The translations under genes and the position numbers were made by a program. DNA of 64,000 nucleotides from Ceratorhiza oryzae-sativae (taxonomy: Eukaryota > Basidiomycota > Agaricomycetes > Cantharellales > Ceratobasidiaceae), in contig JARWMV010000233.1 of NCBI GenBank assembly GCA_030998015.1, positions 1,798,001 through 1,862,000 on the forward strand, written 5' to 3'. This document shows, piece by piece, positions 1 through 12,902 of the stretch. The notes beneath the pieces were generated by a model that saw only the letters and a list, made by a program, of their open reading frames with translations, did no database searches and was not told the origin of the DNA. Within the stretch, counting starts at the first letter, position 1. Every line of letters begins with the position of its first letter.

Positions 1-1524
1 GATCTTGTACCGGTGGTGTTCATAGGACAAAAGCATTAGCCCGTAAGTTCTTGAATCCTGCTTATTGCTAGTTTCTACGGTTGTGTTCACTATTGGGATT
101 TAGCGCGTGGCTGTCGTGTATCCACTCCTCCTCGAGAATTATTTGGAACTCACTTGTGCTGGATTGCTTCTCGTCCATTATCGAGCATCTGGATCAGTTC
201 CCTAAACTCGGGATATTATATCTGGAAGACACCTCTTTGAGTGTTACAATAACGGCCACTTTGAGCAAATTCCCGATTCGCTCGGACGAAAAACATGGGA
301 TATAGCTATTCTTCCTCTTGGTTTGATTGAAGGGCTCTTAGTTGAGGATGCTGCGGTTCTCTTTGTCTTTGCTCGGATGTCGGTGGAATAGTTTCGTAGG
401 GGTGCTCTTTATGCCTTTTCTCGGTTCAGAATCAACCTATCCTTGGTGCACATGTTTAAACGAGCTGCCTAGATCAAGCCAGTGAGTTTTTACATTTTTA
501 AATTTTTTAAGTTTTACTTTTCTGGTTTGCTGGCAAATGCTTGTGGAACATCCCGCGATCACCGTGTTTAGATCTTAGCTTCCTTCATACGGCCGGGCTT
601 TGGGCCTCCTTTCCAAAACACAGGGGGGCTTCTCGCGCAACTTAACACAGCCTCTGTTGCAGAGGTTGACCCGCGCGCGTCAATTAAACGAAAAAAGATT
701 GTTGCGCAGCACCAGAAAAATATCTTTCCCATTTTGTGACTTTGTGATGGTGGACAGGATTTTCACACAATCGAGCGCCATCCTGGCGGCTGCCTCGAGG
801 ATATGCTCATAATGTGTAACCCGCCGCTCTCCCTCTTGCGAAGGCAAATTTACGCTAGGTTGGATTCGCCTTCGGTTATGTCAGGCCGATGCCCCACCGC
901 ACGTATCATTCTTGTATCGAACCACTAGGTGATGCTGGATTTCGTGGTCTGGTTAGCGTTATACTCCAGCCCAAAACCTTGCTCTAATCCTGTCGCAATG
1001 TGCGACCAGCTTTGCGAGAGGGATCCTGCACATCAATTGCTCATACTTGTCGAACCCAGTTTTGTCGGAGTTCAAACGGTGTAGTTTCGCGGGCCACTTA
1101 TTCGAAAGCAACCTCCGGATTTGGGTCTTTGGGTCTTTCTGCTAGGTGATTATATATGCATACGTTGTATCACTCGATTGAAATGATTGCGGGAAACCAT
1201 CCGCTTTAGCGCGCGAAACGACGTTTCTTTGGCCTAATACGTTTGAATTGGCTCGCTTCGACCAACCAACCAGTCCACAGCACCCGACCTCCACAGCCAA
1301 TCATGGGAATGAACCCGGCATTGTCAAGATCCGGGACGAAACTGGGAGCAGCTTTTGGTCGCGCGAAGCGGACGTGGCGCATCACTCGATTGCATTGCTT
1401 TCGCGGGGTTTCCCTGCTTGCGCCACTTGAATCCTTGGCTGAGTATTTAATCCTCCTCCTCGTGCGCGTTGAATCCTGGCCGTATTCAACTGCCTCTCTA
1501 TTTACCACAATACCACCCTTTGAA
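1..1524. other. No supported gene
   Basis: Open frames here are short, overlap on both strands and show no recognisable domain or splice-consistent continuation. The stretch probably serves as upstream or intergenic sequence for the gene starting near 1525. I see no tRNA, repeat or transposon signature. Confidence 0.5.
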
Positions 1525-2970
1525 ATGTCAGCTCGACTTTCCTCGAGTAGGTCGTGGACTCACGATAAAACACGAACAACAACTGATAAACGTCTTCCCC
1601 ACCAGCCCACGAGGACGGCTGCGGCCTCCACTCTCACTCGTGAGCCCAGGGGAGTTAGAGGACATGCTCGACGCAGGGCCGCGGCTTCGCGTCGGGATGT
1701 TCCATACCAAATATCTCGAGCCCATCATTAACCTTAATCCCACATATAGCACCGAGGATGTGTGTCTCAACCCCACTAAGGTAGGTCAAGCTGGTGCTCA
1801 CCTGCGTGCCCTGTACCACGGAGCGGCGTCACTGGAACCACGACCTCAATCGCTCCGGCTAGCCGTTTATGGAGTATGTCAGCTTCTTTGATTCCCTTGA
1901 CTCATCGGCCGTGCTGAACTTCTGACATTTAATCCAGTTCACTAATTCATACAACGCGGTCCCTGGGGTGAAGGAGCTGCGGGGCGCGGAGCGGGACCGC
2001 GAAAGGCTCAAGAAATGGGGCTCTACTCATGCCAGAGATCTACGGTTTGATTATTTGGTGATCCCTGAAGCTGATAAAGCTGCCGTGGTAGGTTTTCACG
2101 AGCATGTCCTAACTTGGTTAACAAGGCTGGCTATAGGAATCGACACTCATAAGCTGCTCCCAGGGGAAAGCAACCCTGTGTTATTGCAAGTGCGTTCTCC
2201 TCGGTTCGGTGAGATATGCTTATTTTGTATGGCAGTCAACGGTCACATCGAGATGCTCCGAGGAGAGAGGATGTGTGGGTTTCACCATCTTAGACTTAGA
2301 TGCCGTAACAAGTAATAATTGCACAAATTACTGGTAACTAGATATTACGGGCCAACCCTCAGATCGTGGAATGGGTCAAACCACGGAAGACCTATATATA
2401 CCACTCGCTGTGCGATTTTCATGATTGATCAAAAATTGACGGTGGCTAACGTATTGCTCTGGTGCAGCGTATGCGTAACTTGTTGCTTGGGACACCAATT
2501 TCGACGAAACTTGTTGTAAGCAATGGACTTCATCGGGGTCGATTGTACGCTAACTGCGAGCTTCAGCTTGTCAGCGATGTTCGTCGTTTTTTTCATACCA
2601 GAACTTGATAGCCGTGTTGATGCCTCAGTCCAGATATGCTGCGTTCCTAATTTTTTGGGTGAGACTCGACGTGAATACGTGAATGTGAGAACTGAAAAGG
2701 AGATTCAGGGCTCCCATATGTGGCGCGAAGAGATGCCCGGGGAATTTGGGCCTGGGAAAAAACCGATGAGTACGAGTCCTGGATGGCAAACAGCCAGAAC
2801 CGGGGCAAATCCGTTGTAAGCGCTTATTTCATGCGTAATCCCTGTATTACCAACGAGCGCATGCCTCCAAAGCTCCACTTTGCCGCCACGGACGAGTCGG
2901 GGGTCGCGTACGAGTGGGAGAGCATTGGAGGGATTTTCACGAGGGTGAGCGTGTTCCATACCTGCCGTTG
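1525..2970 (+). CDS. Unrecognised multi-exon protein (3' end uncertain)
   Basis: I do not recognise this gene. A splice-consistent model reads 1525-1550, 1606-1873, 1938-2189, 2236-2304 and an exon from 2363, all in one frame across GT-AG introns. The protein starts MSARLSSS and contains SPGELEDMLDAG, a GMFHTKYLEPIINLNP stretch, a charged segment (ELRGAERDRERLKKWG) and FDYLVIPEADKAA. No membrane segment or signal peptide is visible. After about 2425 the frame is hard to follow. Coding-looking pieces at 2468-2590 and 2720-2960 (for example PPKLHFAATDESG) may be its last exons or a second gene. Continuity over four introns argues that it is real; the function is unknown. Confidence 0.4.
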
Positions 2971-3944
2971 AACTGAGATTGAACCAACTCGCTATGGAAA
3001 AAAAGGAATTTTGTAACGTGGAGATTTGGGAGTCTCTCAGAGCACGACTTGATACGATGCAGTGAGTACCTCTTTGCGTGATTTAGCGCGGGTAGACTGA
3101 GAGTTAAAAACAGTGCCTATATTAGCCCGTTCGTCTATAAATATGCGAACAAAGGAGTTCAGGTGCGGCTTACCAGGCTGATTTTCGGGACAAATGCTCA
3201 TAAACTGAATAGCATCCAGAGTTGTATAGTAGCCATGAGATCGTGAGTGCACTACCGTCCGTTTCTACCCCATCTAAGGTTTGTGTAGGATTTTGAAGAT
3301 CGAGATGCGCTGAAGAAGAACCTGGGCATGGTCTAATGGGTATACAAGCAGGGGGACTAGGGGAAAGGCGGAACGTTTGTATGTTGCTTCTGTTCAGTGG
3401 TTAGGGGAGGGTGTGTCTGCACTCGGACTCTTGCGTCTGTTTTTGGGTACATTTTGATACCACCATGTGTTTTAAGAATTTATTTCTTCGTGCGAAATGG
3501 GGGCTGGCTCTCATGAGATGCACCCGAATTGAGGGATAGGGTGCCTCATGCTAGTTGTGGCAACGTGGCGACATTATGCGCCATTTCACCCCGTGCAAGG
3601 AGTTGGCGATACTTCCGGCCACAAGATTTCTCCGGCCACGCCGTTTTTGCGATGTACGTCATGGCGCCTTGTACGCGACAACGGAGTTTGACGCGGCCGG
3701 GCGTGAGTCTCAGGAGGTGGCTGTGACCCATTCGTATCACGTGAGAGAAACCAGGGACCACTATCCCTAAGTGTTTTTGTTTGCCGTTGTGCTGCCTCCT
3801 CGTCATTAGCCTCCACCACCGACGATTTGCCCCCATCCAGTGACGACACTCGTCGGCTCAACGACCACAGTCCTTTGCACACACGGCGTCTCGGCGACAT
3901 ATTAATTCCTCTGCTTTATCTGCCGCCCCTCGAATCGACCCGGG
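2971..3944. other. Intergenic, nothing recognised
   Basis: Overlapping short frames occur on both strands around 3530-3900, without splice support or a known motif. The segment probably contains the promoter of the kinase gene that begins near 3945. Confidence 0.45.
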
Positions 3945-6900
3945 ATGATCGAGATTCTTGAAGACGACAGGCATAGCGACGAGTACATCCAGGAGAGCGA
4001 GAAGCTGCTTGCAGACATCCAGCGCCTTTGCGATAGGCAGTTTGTTCAAAAGGTGCTTGTGAATCTCATCTGCGGTCGAGACCCTGCTGACCGTTGGTAT
4101 CCCCTCATCTCATCCCCCTCTGCTGCCGCCGTCTCTGTCCCCCCGATACACCTCGGCCATAAAAATCGTTCGACAGGATGCATGCCGCGACTTGTATGAA
4201 CGTCATGTCGATTTCCAAAGCCAGCTTCGGTTTGTCAAAAATCATGAACCACACGTCGCGGAGGACTACGATTTTTGTAAAGAGGGCGCCGTGATGGAGC
4301 TTCATACGATTTTCGAGTACGTCCCAACCATCCTTCGGTTACCATGCTTCCATGTTGATCACCCGCCCTGATCCACTCCTTCCTTTGCTCAGATTTTTCA
4401 ATCTCTTGACACATACGCCCATCTGTCCAAGATCCGCGCTTTATTCGAACGGGAAAAGATTGCTCGCGCCCTCGAGCGCTCAACGAGTCCTACTCTCGCG
4501 GCATCGCACACGTTCATACGTTCCTACCTGAAACACATGCGCTATTCCAACCTCCACCCAGTCCCACTGCCACGGATGAAGAGTCCCGGGCGAGTACGAT
4601 CGGACCGTTGAATGACGACAAACACCGTAGTCGGGAGTTTGGTCGCCGAGAAAGCACGGGATCCTCGTTTGGGAATGCTGCTGGGCTTGGTGCGGGTACG
4701 GCTGTTGCGCAACCCCAGACCGAAGCTAATCCCCAAAGTCTGCTCCCGCTATCACTCCCACCTGGCGACGTGACGATGCCCAAGCCTCAAATATCCCCAA
4801 ACCTCACCGCATCTCCCCCAGGTTACGGCTATGGATACACCGATAGCAAAACGCCCATCTTGCCTGAGAAAGCGGGTCTAGGGCTAGAGCGAACGGCGAG
4901 CAACGACCGCCGCGCCCAACCATCTCCCGTTGGCCGAACGCAAACTCCCCCCACGGCACGAACTCAAATTCCTCAAGAAGGTCGTGTAAACACCCCACCT
5001 GCTCTCATAAGCACGCCTGGTCCCAAACTCACCACCCCTCTTGGCACTCCCGGTCCCCGATTCGCAACGCCGCAGGGTGGCGCTCGGGTGCCTACCCCAC
5101 AAGGCAGCGCACGGCGCCCTCCCACCATGATGCCACCCAACCATGACCTTGATCGCCCAAGGAAAGCTTCGGCCGATTCGGATGCGGACAGACGGAGACC
5201 GGACAAGGCAGAAATTGAACGATTGAAAAAGATGGAAAAGGAAAAAGGGGAATTGGAACGTATTGCACGGCTTGGGAACGAGCATGATGCCCGCGCGGCT
5301 ATCAATGCCATCGCCCGCGGAGAAGATTATTGGGAGGCGTTTGGGTCTAAGCCGAGGCATGAGGTTATGATGTTTTTGGGTGCCGTACAACAGGTAAAGT
5401 CTGGATCCATTCATTCCGTCTTTGACCACGCGACCTTTGATGGATCAGCGTCTAACTTTATTTCGATGATGCCTTGGCTTACATAGGAAATGTATCGACA
5501 TCCGTTGACGTCCAAGATACACAAAGAGCTCGACAATGCATTGCTCAAAGCGCATTTGCGTTCTGGGATCGTCCCGCCGGTACATACATTCACACCCAGT
5601 ATGCTTATTCTTCCATAAATGCAATATCCTGGCTAACTCGGATCAACAGGCGAAGTAACGCAATTTAGCCCTCAGCCCGTCGCGTATACGCCGTATGCCG
5701 ATGTCTACCGAGCCAAGTTGAAAGGATACGATGTAGGAGTGAAAGCAGTGCGATGCACGGCCGGGAGTACGGGTGCTAAACGCGTGAGTTGATTTATGGG
5801 TTACGGTAGGCACTACAATGTGAATGCCGGTTCTGCAAGAGCTTGTTCTGACCTGGAATTTGGTCTGCAGAGGTTAGACAAGGAAGTCAAGATGTGGGCT
5901 CATTTCCGACATCAGAACATCCTCCGGATTTTGGGTGTTGCAGCACACAAGCACATGACATCGTGCATGGTAACACCTTGGATGCATCGGGGTAACGCGC
6001 ACCAGTACATGCTTGATAACCCAGATGCGAGTCCGATTCGAATCGTGAGTTGGATTTCGCGACTTAACCTGTTAGTAATTGACAATTTTTTGGTGTGAAA
6101 AGTTGATGGGAACTGCGCTCGGGCTGGGGTATTTGCATGACCAGGGAATCCCACATGCAGATTTACGAGGAGTGAGTGGCCCCGATAGACTGAATTTGCT
6201 ATGATTTTTGAATTGGATTCCAGGCGAATATCCTGTTGGATGATCAGGGCGAGGCGTTGCTCTCGGATTACGGCAAGTGGCGCACAGTTCTTTTTTGAAT
6301 TTGCCTTGGCTGAGCACGGAAAAACTAGGCCTTGCCAACTTTTATGCCGAGATCACTGGTCATTGCATCCTCAACCGATGGACACCTCCTGAAACGCTCG
6401 ATCCTACCACTGTTGCGCAATCTCGTACAACTCGCCTTGCTCATCCCCCTATCAACATCACGGGTGATATCCATGCGTTTGGGTTGGTTATCATCGAGCT
6501 TGCCACCCGGAATGTACCGTTTTACACGGTTCAACGGGAAGAGGCGGTATACGCTCGCCTTGTACGAGGAATCAGACCACCTCGCCCTGCTCAGCTGAGC
6601 GAAGCACTTTGGTCTCTGGCTCAACGATGCTGGACGTTCCCTCCCGCCGCCCGAATGAGCGCTCCTGCTGTCGTCGCGACCTTGCGCGAGTTGATGAAAG
6701 TCCAGGACCCGGCCGGCCATCTCGTCTTTGCGCCCCAGACTCCACCTCCTGCGGTTGCCCCTCCTGTGGACCCGGAAGATGAGTTTGTAAAGGTTGCGGT
6801 TCGGGCGCCCGTAGAGTCCCAGGGCCCTCTTGGGAGGAAACTGTTGATTGTGGTGACAGCGGATGGGGAAAAGTATATCGTTGTGGATGTGAGCAACGCA

Positions 6901-8309
6901 CCGAGTGGATTGGCAATCAGGGAGAAGATCATGACTGCGGTGAGTTACCACTTATATTCTGCCCCACGCGGGGACTGACCCAACATGCAGGTCAAAATCC
7001 CTGACCGAGAGCGATCCCGATTCATGATTTTCCGAACGGAAATTGGCGAACATATTGTTGGCGACGCGCTCAACTCGGAGCTGCTTTACAAGACCTGCAT
7101 GGAACAGGGTGACGCCAAGGGCACGCTCAAGCTGATCGTTGTCAACCGATCGACCTTACGGGGCATGTCTCGGATCCAATCAACGGTGGAGGACGCGCGT
7201 GGGACGAGTATGTTGATGGTCTCACCCCCAGATCGGGCGTCCCCTGGAACTGGACTCCCGACGCCTTCGCCTTCTCCTGGACCTAGCCCTGACAATGCGC
7301 GTTCGACGCCAACGGATGTGGCTATCCAGGCGCGAGTGTGAGTTCCAGGTTGCTAGATACTTGAGATTATTGCTGATTGCGGGATTGTGTTGTCTAGACC
7401 GAGGACGGCAGTTAGTCGGCTCCCACGGGCAGACTCCAACTTTACCAAGACCACAGCTGCGTCTACGTCAGAGTACCAGCTATCGCTGGACGAGAGGAGG
7501 CTTACACCCCAAGCACCTCCAAACTTGCCTCGGTAAGTTGTTGTTCATTTGAATCACGCGAAGCACTCGACTAAGATGTGGCGCAAGCAGTCCTCAATGG
7601 TTAGAAGACCGATTTGAATATGAGAACAAGTCGGTGGCTTCTACGTCCAGTGTGGCACAGATGGACGCAGAGATCAGGGCGACCAAGTACGTAACCCCGC
7701 GGATCCACCATGCGTTTAGATATTTTTGTTTACCCCAAGTACAGAGCTGCCAGGGGCACTTTAACTGAAAATCCAATCAGCCGTTCTGCCATTGCCGTGT
7801 TGCATTTCGAGAGGAATATCGCCCCCTGTGATGTTTGTGGGCGACACTTTGCTGGGTTGTTTTCACTAGAGAAACATTGTAAGCGTGTGATCAATTCGCT
7901 CCATTCTCCATATTGACGCGAATATACAGTGCAAACCCAGGGTGGGAGGTGTATGAATCCTGACTTGGCTACTGAGCTGCACCGACTGGAGCTTGAGGAT
8001 CGTCCGGTGACGGAAATGACCAACGAAACTCAAACTCCAGTTGCAGAGACTCCAACTAAATCCACGCCCAAACAAATGCCTCCTTTGCTTCCTCGCGTTA
8101 ACACAGACAAGGCTCTCCCAGCACCACCGCGACCCCCTCGTGGAGATAGCGTTCACGGACCAGGCGCGGTCGGATGGTCTCCGGTCACGCCGCCTAGGGC
8201 AGCCAAAGTGTTGCACACACCCGTCGATCTGAGCGCTCTCAAAAAACAACTCGGCCGTAAGTTTGGACCCAGCGAGAATGAGTTCCGTGGCAGACCAAGA
8301 CGCATATGA
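3945..8309 (+). CDS. TKL-type protein kinase with Ste11-like ubiquitin-fold domain and C-terminal zinc motif
   Basis: Multi-exon kinase gene. The N-terminal part is helical (MIEILEDDRHSDEY...) and is followed by a Pro/Thr-rich disordered stretch (about 4800-5150) and a basic-acidic helix. The kinase domain runs from about 5670 to 6700: ATP-site lysine in VGVKAV, catalytic loop HADLRGAN, metal-binding motif as SDYG, then RWTPPETLDP, DIHAFG and a final RCW motif. After it comes a segment (about 6830-7150) with VTADGEKYIVVDV and FMIFRTEIGE that resembles the ubiquitin-like Ras-binding region of Ste11-type MAPKKKs. The C-terminus has a C-x2-C...H...C cluster (CDVCGRHF, 7820-7950) and a Pro-rich tail. 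HRD is HAD and DFG is DYG, so activity is plausible but not certain. Around 4470-4485 the frame jumps by one base (REKIARAL to NESYSRG), an apparent frameshift. The start at 3945 is the first in-frame ATG of the open exon. Confidence 0.75.
6273..6328 (+). other. GC-AG intron inside the kinase domain
   Basis: Directly after the SDYG motif the donor reads GCAAGT instead of GTAAGT, and the acceptor is CTAG. Splicing joins G at 6272 to GC at 6329 and restores DYGLANFYAE in frame. GCAAGT is the standard form of rare GC-AG introns. Confidence 0.7.
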
Positions 8310-8801
8310 TACTCAATGCGTTCGTTTTTTCTCTCATCCTTCGTGGACTTGCGGTGTATGTATTTCTATTTTGTTATGATGTTCTCCCCTGGGGTCGTCA
8401 CATTAGATTTCCCGGTGCTTTTGGCTTCTCCTTTTAGTTTTGGGAATTATGATGATAGACCACACACCCTTCCTTGTACACCTAACTGCGTTTATGACTT
8501 GTTACGATCCTGCTGCCGTGCAGTGCGCTGAATGATTATGACCTCTAAATGTATTTGGGCGACGGTTGCTTGCTCAGAATCGAATCAAGGGATACTCTGT
8601 GCATTTTGGGTGATGCCGGGGTCTGCGCTCGAGTCCATGAATGACAGGTCCGTAGTATTTGTTGGTGATTTGACTGTAAGGGGCCCATGTGGCGCGCCCC
8701 CTTAACGCTGGACTCGACCTCCACCACCCTCAATACCTGGTTCCACCTAGCGTTTCGTCCACGCCTCCGATCCGTTGAATATACGAGAACTTCTAAACAA
8801 A
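8310..8801. other. Intergenic between two co-directional genes
   Basis: Holds the kinase 3' end and the upstream region of the next gene. No RNA gene or repeat is visible. Confidence 0.5.
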
Positions 8802-10172
8802 ATGCATCCATTGAACATGGAACATCTGGCCAAAGGGCACAGACCTCTGGCACAACCTCAACGGTTGCCAGGTCCTATACGCAGTATGTTTCCCGCCATC
8901 CACACACATGCATGTTAATCGATAATACAACCACAATCCTCTCTAAACTACCTAGTCGCTGGAGTAGATATAACATTTCAAAGCACTGGAAGCCCGCATG
9001 CTGTTCGTTTCATGCGACGAGGTGGACCTCAATTCATGAACATCGAGCAAGAAGATGTATGCGTCGCCACTTATCTACACGCTCAGGGTGGGTTCAGAGC
9101 ACCTGTGACATACAAAGCCCACGCTAGAGTTGGCTGGGACGGTAACATGGTGTGTTGGGCCTCTGGTCGGATTTGAAAGATACTTTACCTTGAAGGTCTA
9201 GTTCTGCGTGACCAATATCAATTCATATCTCAGCACATATGTGCGAGGTATACGGTTGATTTTGGCACCCAATGTGCCGGTTTGGCTGGGAGACGGTGCG
9301 GTTTTGGAATTTGGCCAGCCGAACGCGGTGGGTATGGATTAAAGGCGTCTGGGATGAGCCGTGCTAACTTTCCGATAGACAATGAAGCCGCTGACCGCGA
9401 CAATCAGGTACTTTTTATGAATTGGATCAGATTCAATTGAGATTCGCTCAGTGGGTATTTAGTCTAAAACCCATTCCGAAGCAGAGTTTAATTATCAAAA
9501 TATCTATATTCAGACCCAGCCCAGAATTCGAGGCTACCGTAACAGAGATCGAAGAGAAGCCCGTCAATGCTGAATATTCAAGTGGTGCCAAAAATATACA
9601 CGCCGATGTGGCTACGGCCGAAAAAGGTGGCAACGACAAGCACACCAAATCGTCGGTCGACTCCGTCCCCGGTTTGCCTCATACCTTGGACGAGGACTCG
9701 GATATTTATGACATGTGGGAGGCGTTTAATAGACCGATGGTAGGCCGCCGTGAAACTGCGATATCGTTTAGATTGAAATTCGCAATATAGTACGAAATTC
9801 CCGGTCTAGCGGAATGCGCATTGGAAGAAGAGCGCATGAAGGAACGCATAGCAGAGGGCGGGAAGGATAGGTCTTGTGATCCTGTAAAGGAACTGGGGCC
9901 GATGTCCCTCTCGGTAATCGAGATACATTCTCACTCTGAAGCTCTAGACTGACAGAGTTTATGAGCAGCACGGTAGTAAACGCAAACGCTCTCGCGACGA
10001 TGAGGGTCACGACGCGGCCGAAGCCGAAACCCAAGTCCTAATGGATTTGCCCCCGGCACCAACTTTACCCGCTCACGAGTCTGAAGCGATGTCTCCGCTT
10101 TACAAGCGTTCGGCAAAAGCAGTATGCGTTCGGGAGCCAACAAAAGTCTCCTCACAGGCGAATCCGCAGTAA
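8802..10172 (+). CDS. Unrecognised nuclear-type protein, 324 aa
   Basis: Seven exons (8802-8883, 8956-9149, 9202-9327, 9379-9407, 9514-9739, 9791-9883, 9948-10172) sum to 975 bases, an exact multiple of three with every join in frame. The N-terminal third looks like a beta-rich globular domain: VDITFQSTGSPHAVRF, YLHAQGGFRAPVTYKAHARV, then VRGIRLILAPNVPVWLGDGA. The middle is acidic and Lys/Ser-rich. The C-terminal part carries a basic cluster (KRKRSRDDE) that could be a nuclear localisation signal, followed by a Pro-rich tail. I cannot assign a family. The fold resembles small nuclear beta-sandwich proteins only superficially. Regulation is not visible. Confidence 0.65.
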
Positions 10173-11121
10173 TCGAGTCTCAAAATTCTTTGCTCGTTAA
10201 TTCTCGACTGTTTCAGCCTTGTCGGATTTTTCCCTGGTGAAATGAGCTGAAGGTGACTGTGTAATTCATTCATGTTATTCGGTGCTCTCCTCGTTATGTG
10301 TGTTGTGGCCTGCTTTCTGTACTTTATAGATAGGCTGAAGGAAATTCCTGTTATGAAATTAGTTGGATCGAAATAGTGCGCACTTTAGTTCCTTTCAGTC
10401 ATGGAACCGCTCCAATAGTCACGAAACGGCATCGAATCAGGAGATGCTATTGCATATACGCACTCGTTCGTAACCGCTACCTCTTCGTCTCGACTCTGGC
10501 CAACCCGTCTGGTCTGGATACATTAATAGGTGAGGGTACTATCGTCCGTTTGATTGTGAACCTGGCGCACATTTGACGTGCCAATGGCTGCTTCGAGTGC
10601 AAGAATACGAACAGCATGGAGAGGGATGAACTCGAAGTCCTATCGGCGCGCTTTTGGCCAGCAGCTCATAATCTGGATCCTTTTCTTCGCGGTGATCGAT
10701 ATGTCCAAGTGGTCAGAAATTATCCGTCGGGTCGATCTACAGCTGTGCCTGGCTTGAGGTTGCTTCGGCACGGAGTCTTTTATTACGACAAATTTGAGGG
10801 GATTGGAAAAATACAATTCATGATATGGGAATCCGTGGAGGATAAAGATTCCAGACGTCAGCTGTATTGAGATGGCGGGTTTGCGTGTTTACGCTTGTTG
10901 CCTGGGCCCTGATGACTAACAGCTATGACCTCGTCTCGCCCAAGCGCTGCCTCTTCACCGCTACTCCCGCAGTCCCACACTAGTTGCTGTGCCCGCCCAC
11001 CACTTTACCAACAGGCTCGGCAAGCAGCAGCTGCCCGCAAACGCTGTGTACTATCTCGAATTTCTGGTTGTCGAAAACTCCCTTATCGACGTTGCCCTCG
11101 CCTCCGAACTAGGCACACAAG
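10173..11121. other. Intergenic with one weak open frame
   Basis: An 84-codon frame at 10616-10870 (MERDELEVLSARFWPA...) and an open stretch at 10980-11160 have some protein-like composition. They join to nothing and match no domain I know. The region also contains the epsin promoter. Confidence 0.35.
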
Positions 11122-12902
11122 ATGTCAATGCAACATTTTGGAAAGGGTGCTCTCCGGGTAGCAAAAAACTACACCAAGGGGTACTCTGACGTCCAGGCCA
11201 AAGTCCGAGATGCAACATCCAACGACCCCTGGGGGCCGTCGGGCACGCAGATGAACGACATCGCGCAGATGACATACAATCAGTGGGTGATCTTGGCTGA
11301 CGGCATGCTCAACTTTCGCTAAGATGCTATCCTTTTGCCGCGTAGGAACGATTTTGTTGAGATCATGGAGATGCTGGACAAGCGGCTGAACGACAAAGGA
11401 AAGAATTGGAGGCATGTGTTCAAGGTGGGTTGCTCGGTGGCCATCGTCGTACGATAGCAAGTTGATTGTCGATTCGTTCGTTGCAGGCGTTGACCGTGCT
11501 CGACTACTGTCTCCATGCCGGCTCAGAAAACACCGTCATCTATTTCAAGGACAACCTCTACGTAATCAAGACACTTAAAGAGTTCCAATTCGTCGACGAA
11601 TACGGTAAAGACCAAGGTGCCAACGTTCGCCAAAAAGCCAAAGATATCACCAATTTGCTCATGGATGACGCTCGTCTCCGAGAGGAGCGCCGGTCTCGTG
11701 CAACAATGCGTGACCGAATGGTCCGCGGCGGAGCCGGCGAATTCGGCGAGGACGAAGACCCGATGGAGAACGAAAACGAGCGTAGGCGCCGTGCGCAGCA
11801 GATGCTCGGTCCGTCTCGTTCATCAAACAAGGAGGACGATGACATGCGTCGCGCCATCGAGGAAAGCAAGCGTAGTTTGGCGGACGAACAACGCCGTTTG
11901 GGTGAAGAGCGAGACTTGGCCAAAGCCCTGGCGTTGAGCGAGGCGGACGAAGCGGCCCGAAAACGTGCGTTGCAAGACGGTGGCGGGTTGTTCGACAATC
12001 AGGCAGAGGCTGCGGCGGCCGCGAACGCGAACAATGGTGGAGATCTTTTGATCGATTTCAATGCCGCGCCACAACAGCAACTTCAGCCGCAGTTCACGTC
12101 CTTCAACCCGTACTTGCAGCAAGCCCAGCAGCAGGCTATGCAGGAGCAGTACTTGCGCCAGCAGGCCGAGTGGGAGGCCATGCAGCAGGCCCAACAACAA
12201 GCCCAACTCCAGGCTCAACAGCAGGCTCAGCAGGAGGAATGGATGAGGCAGCAGCAAATGTTGGCGCAACAGCAGGTTGGTGGCGTGATTGTATTTTCTC
12301 ATTTTCCGAGCTTAACAGATTTATCCGTCACAGGCTCAGCAGGACGAGTGGAATCGTCAGCAACAACTCTTGCTCCAACAGCAGCAGCAGCAGCAACAGC
12401 AACAGCAATACCTCATGGCTCAACAGCAGATGCAGAGCCCGATCATGGCACAACCCACCGGATACGGTTCGAACAATCCGTTCGCGATGATGGGCGGCCA
12501 GCAGCAGCTCAGCCCCGTATCCGCGCCGGTGACCTCGCCTATGCTTTCGATCTCGGAGCGCCCAGCCGCGTCGCCTGCTCCCTCCATCAACTCCCTCACT
12601 CAACAAAATACAACGGCAAACTCTCGCCGGACACCTGCCAACGACGGTGCCAACTCGCACTTGGCACAACTTATTGCCAACAGGTCCGTTAAAACTCTGC
12701 TTGAGTTCTCGAGTACATTTTTGAATATTTCCTCGTTTACAGGGAAGACGGCCAAGATACCTTCGGAAACATTGGGGCCCTGCGGTTCGGACATGGCAAT
12801 ACCGCTCAGCGACTCCACCAGCAGCAGACTGGTGCAGGCGGGCACAATCCATTTGGTCAGCGGCCAGGCCAGTCATCCGAGCAGCCATTCTTCACAGTCT
12901 AG
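11122..12902 (+). CDS. ENT1/2-like: Epsin (ENTH-domain endocytic adaptor), Ent1/Ent2 type, 512 aa
   Basis: Clathrin adaptor that binds PI(4,5)P2 and ubiquitinated cargo at the plasma membrane. Exons 11122-11282, 11346-11424, 11487-12275, 12334-12683 and 12743-12902 sum to 1539 bases, all in frame. Domains in order: ENTH domain, residues about 10-145 (KNYTKGYSDVQAKVRDATSN, DPWGPSG, LDYCLHAGSE, LKEFQFVDEYGKDQG); a charged linker; two ubiquitin-interacting motifs (MRRAIEESKRS and LAKALALSEADE); a long Gln-rich region with an 11-Gln run at 12376-12408; and EH-binding NPF motifs (SNNPFAMMG and GHNPFGQ near the C-terminus). DLLIDFNAA resembles a clathrin-box-like acidic motif. The start codon is the one that gives MSMQHFGKGALRVAKN, as in fungal epsins. 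No defect is seen. Confidence 0.93.

Noticed and set aside
1206..1731. Overlapping long open frames on both strands
   Set aside because: They are shadows of G+C-rich sequence. Only the frame entering at 1525 joins splice-consistently to later exons.
11823..12302. Leu-rich 159-codon frame on the minus strand
   Set aside because: It is the antisense shadow of the poly-Gln region of the epsin gene.
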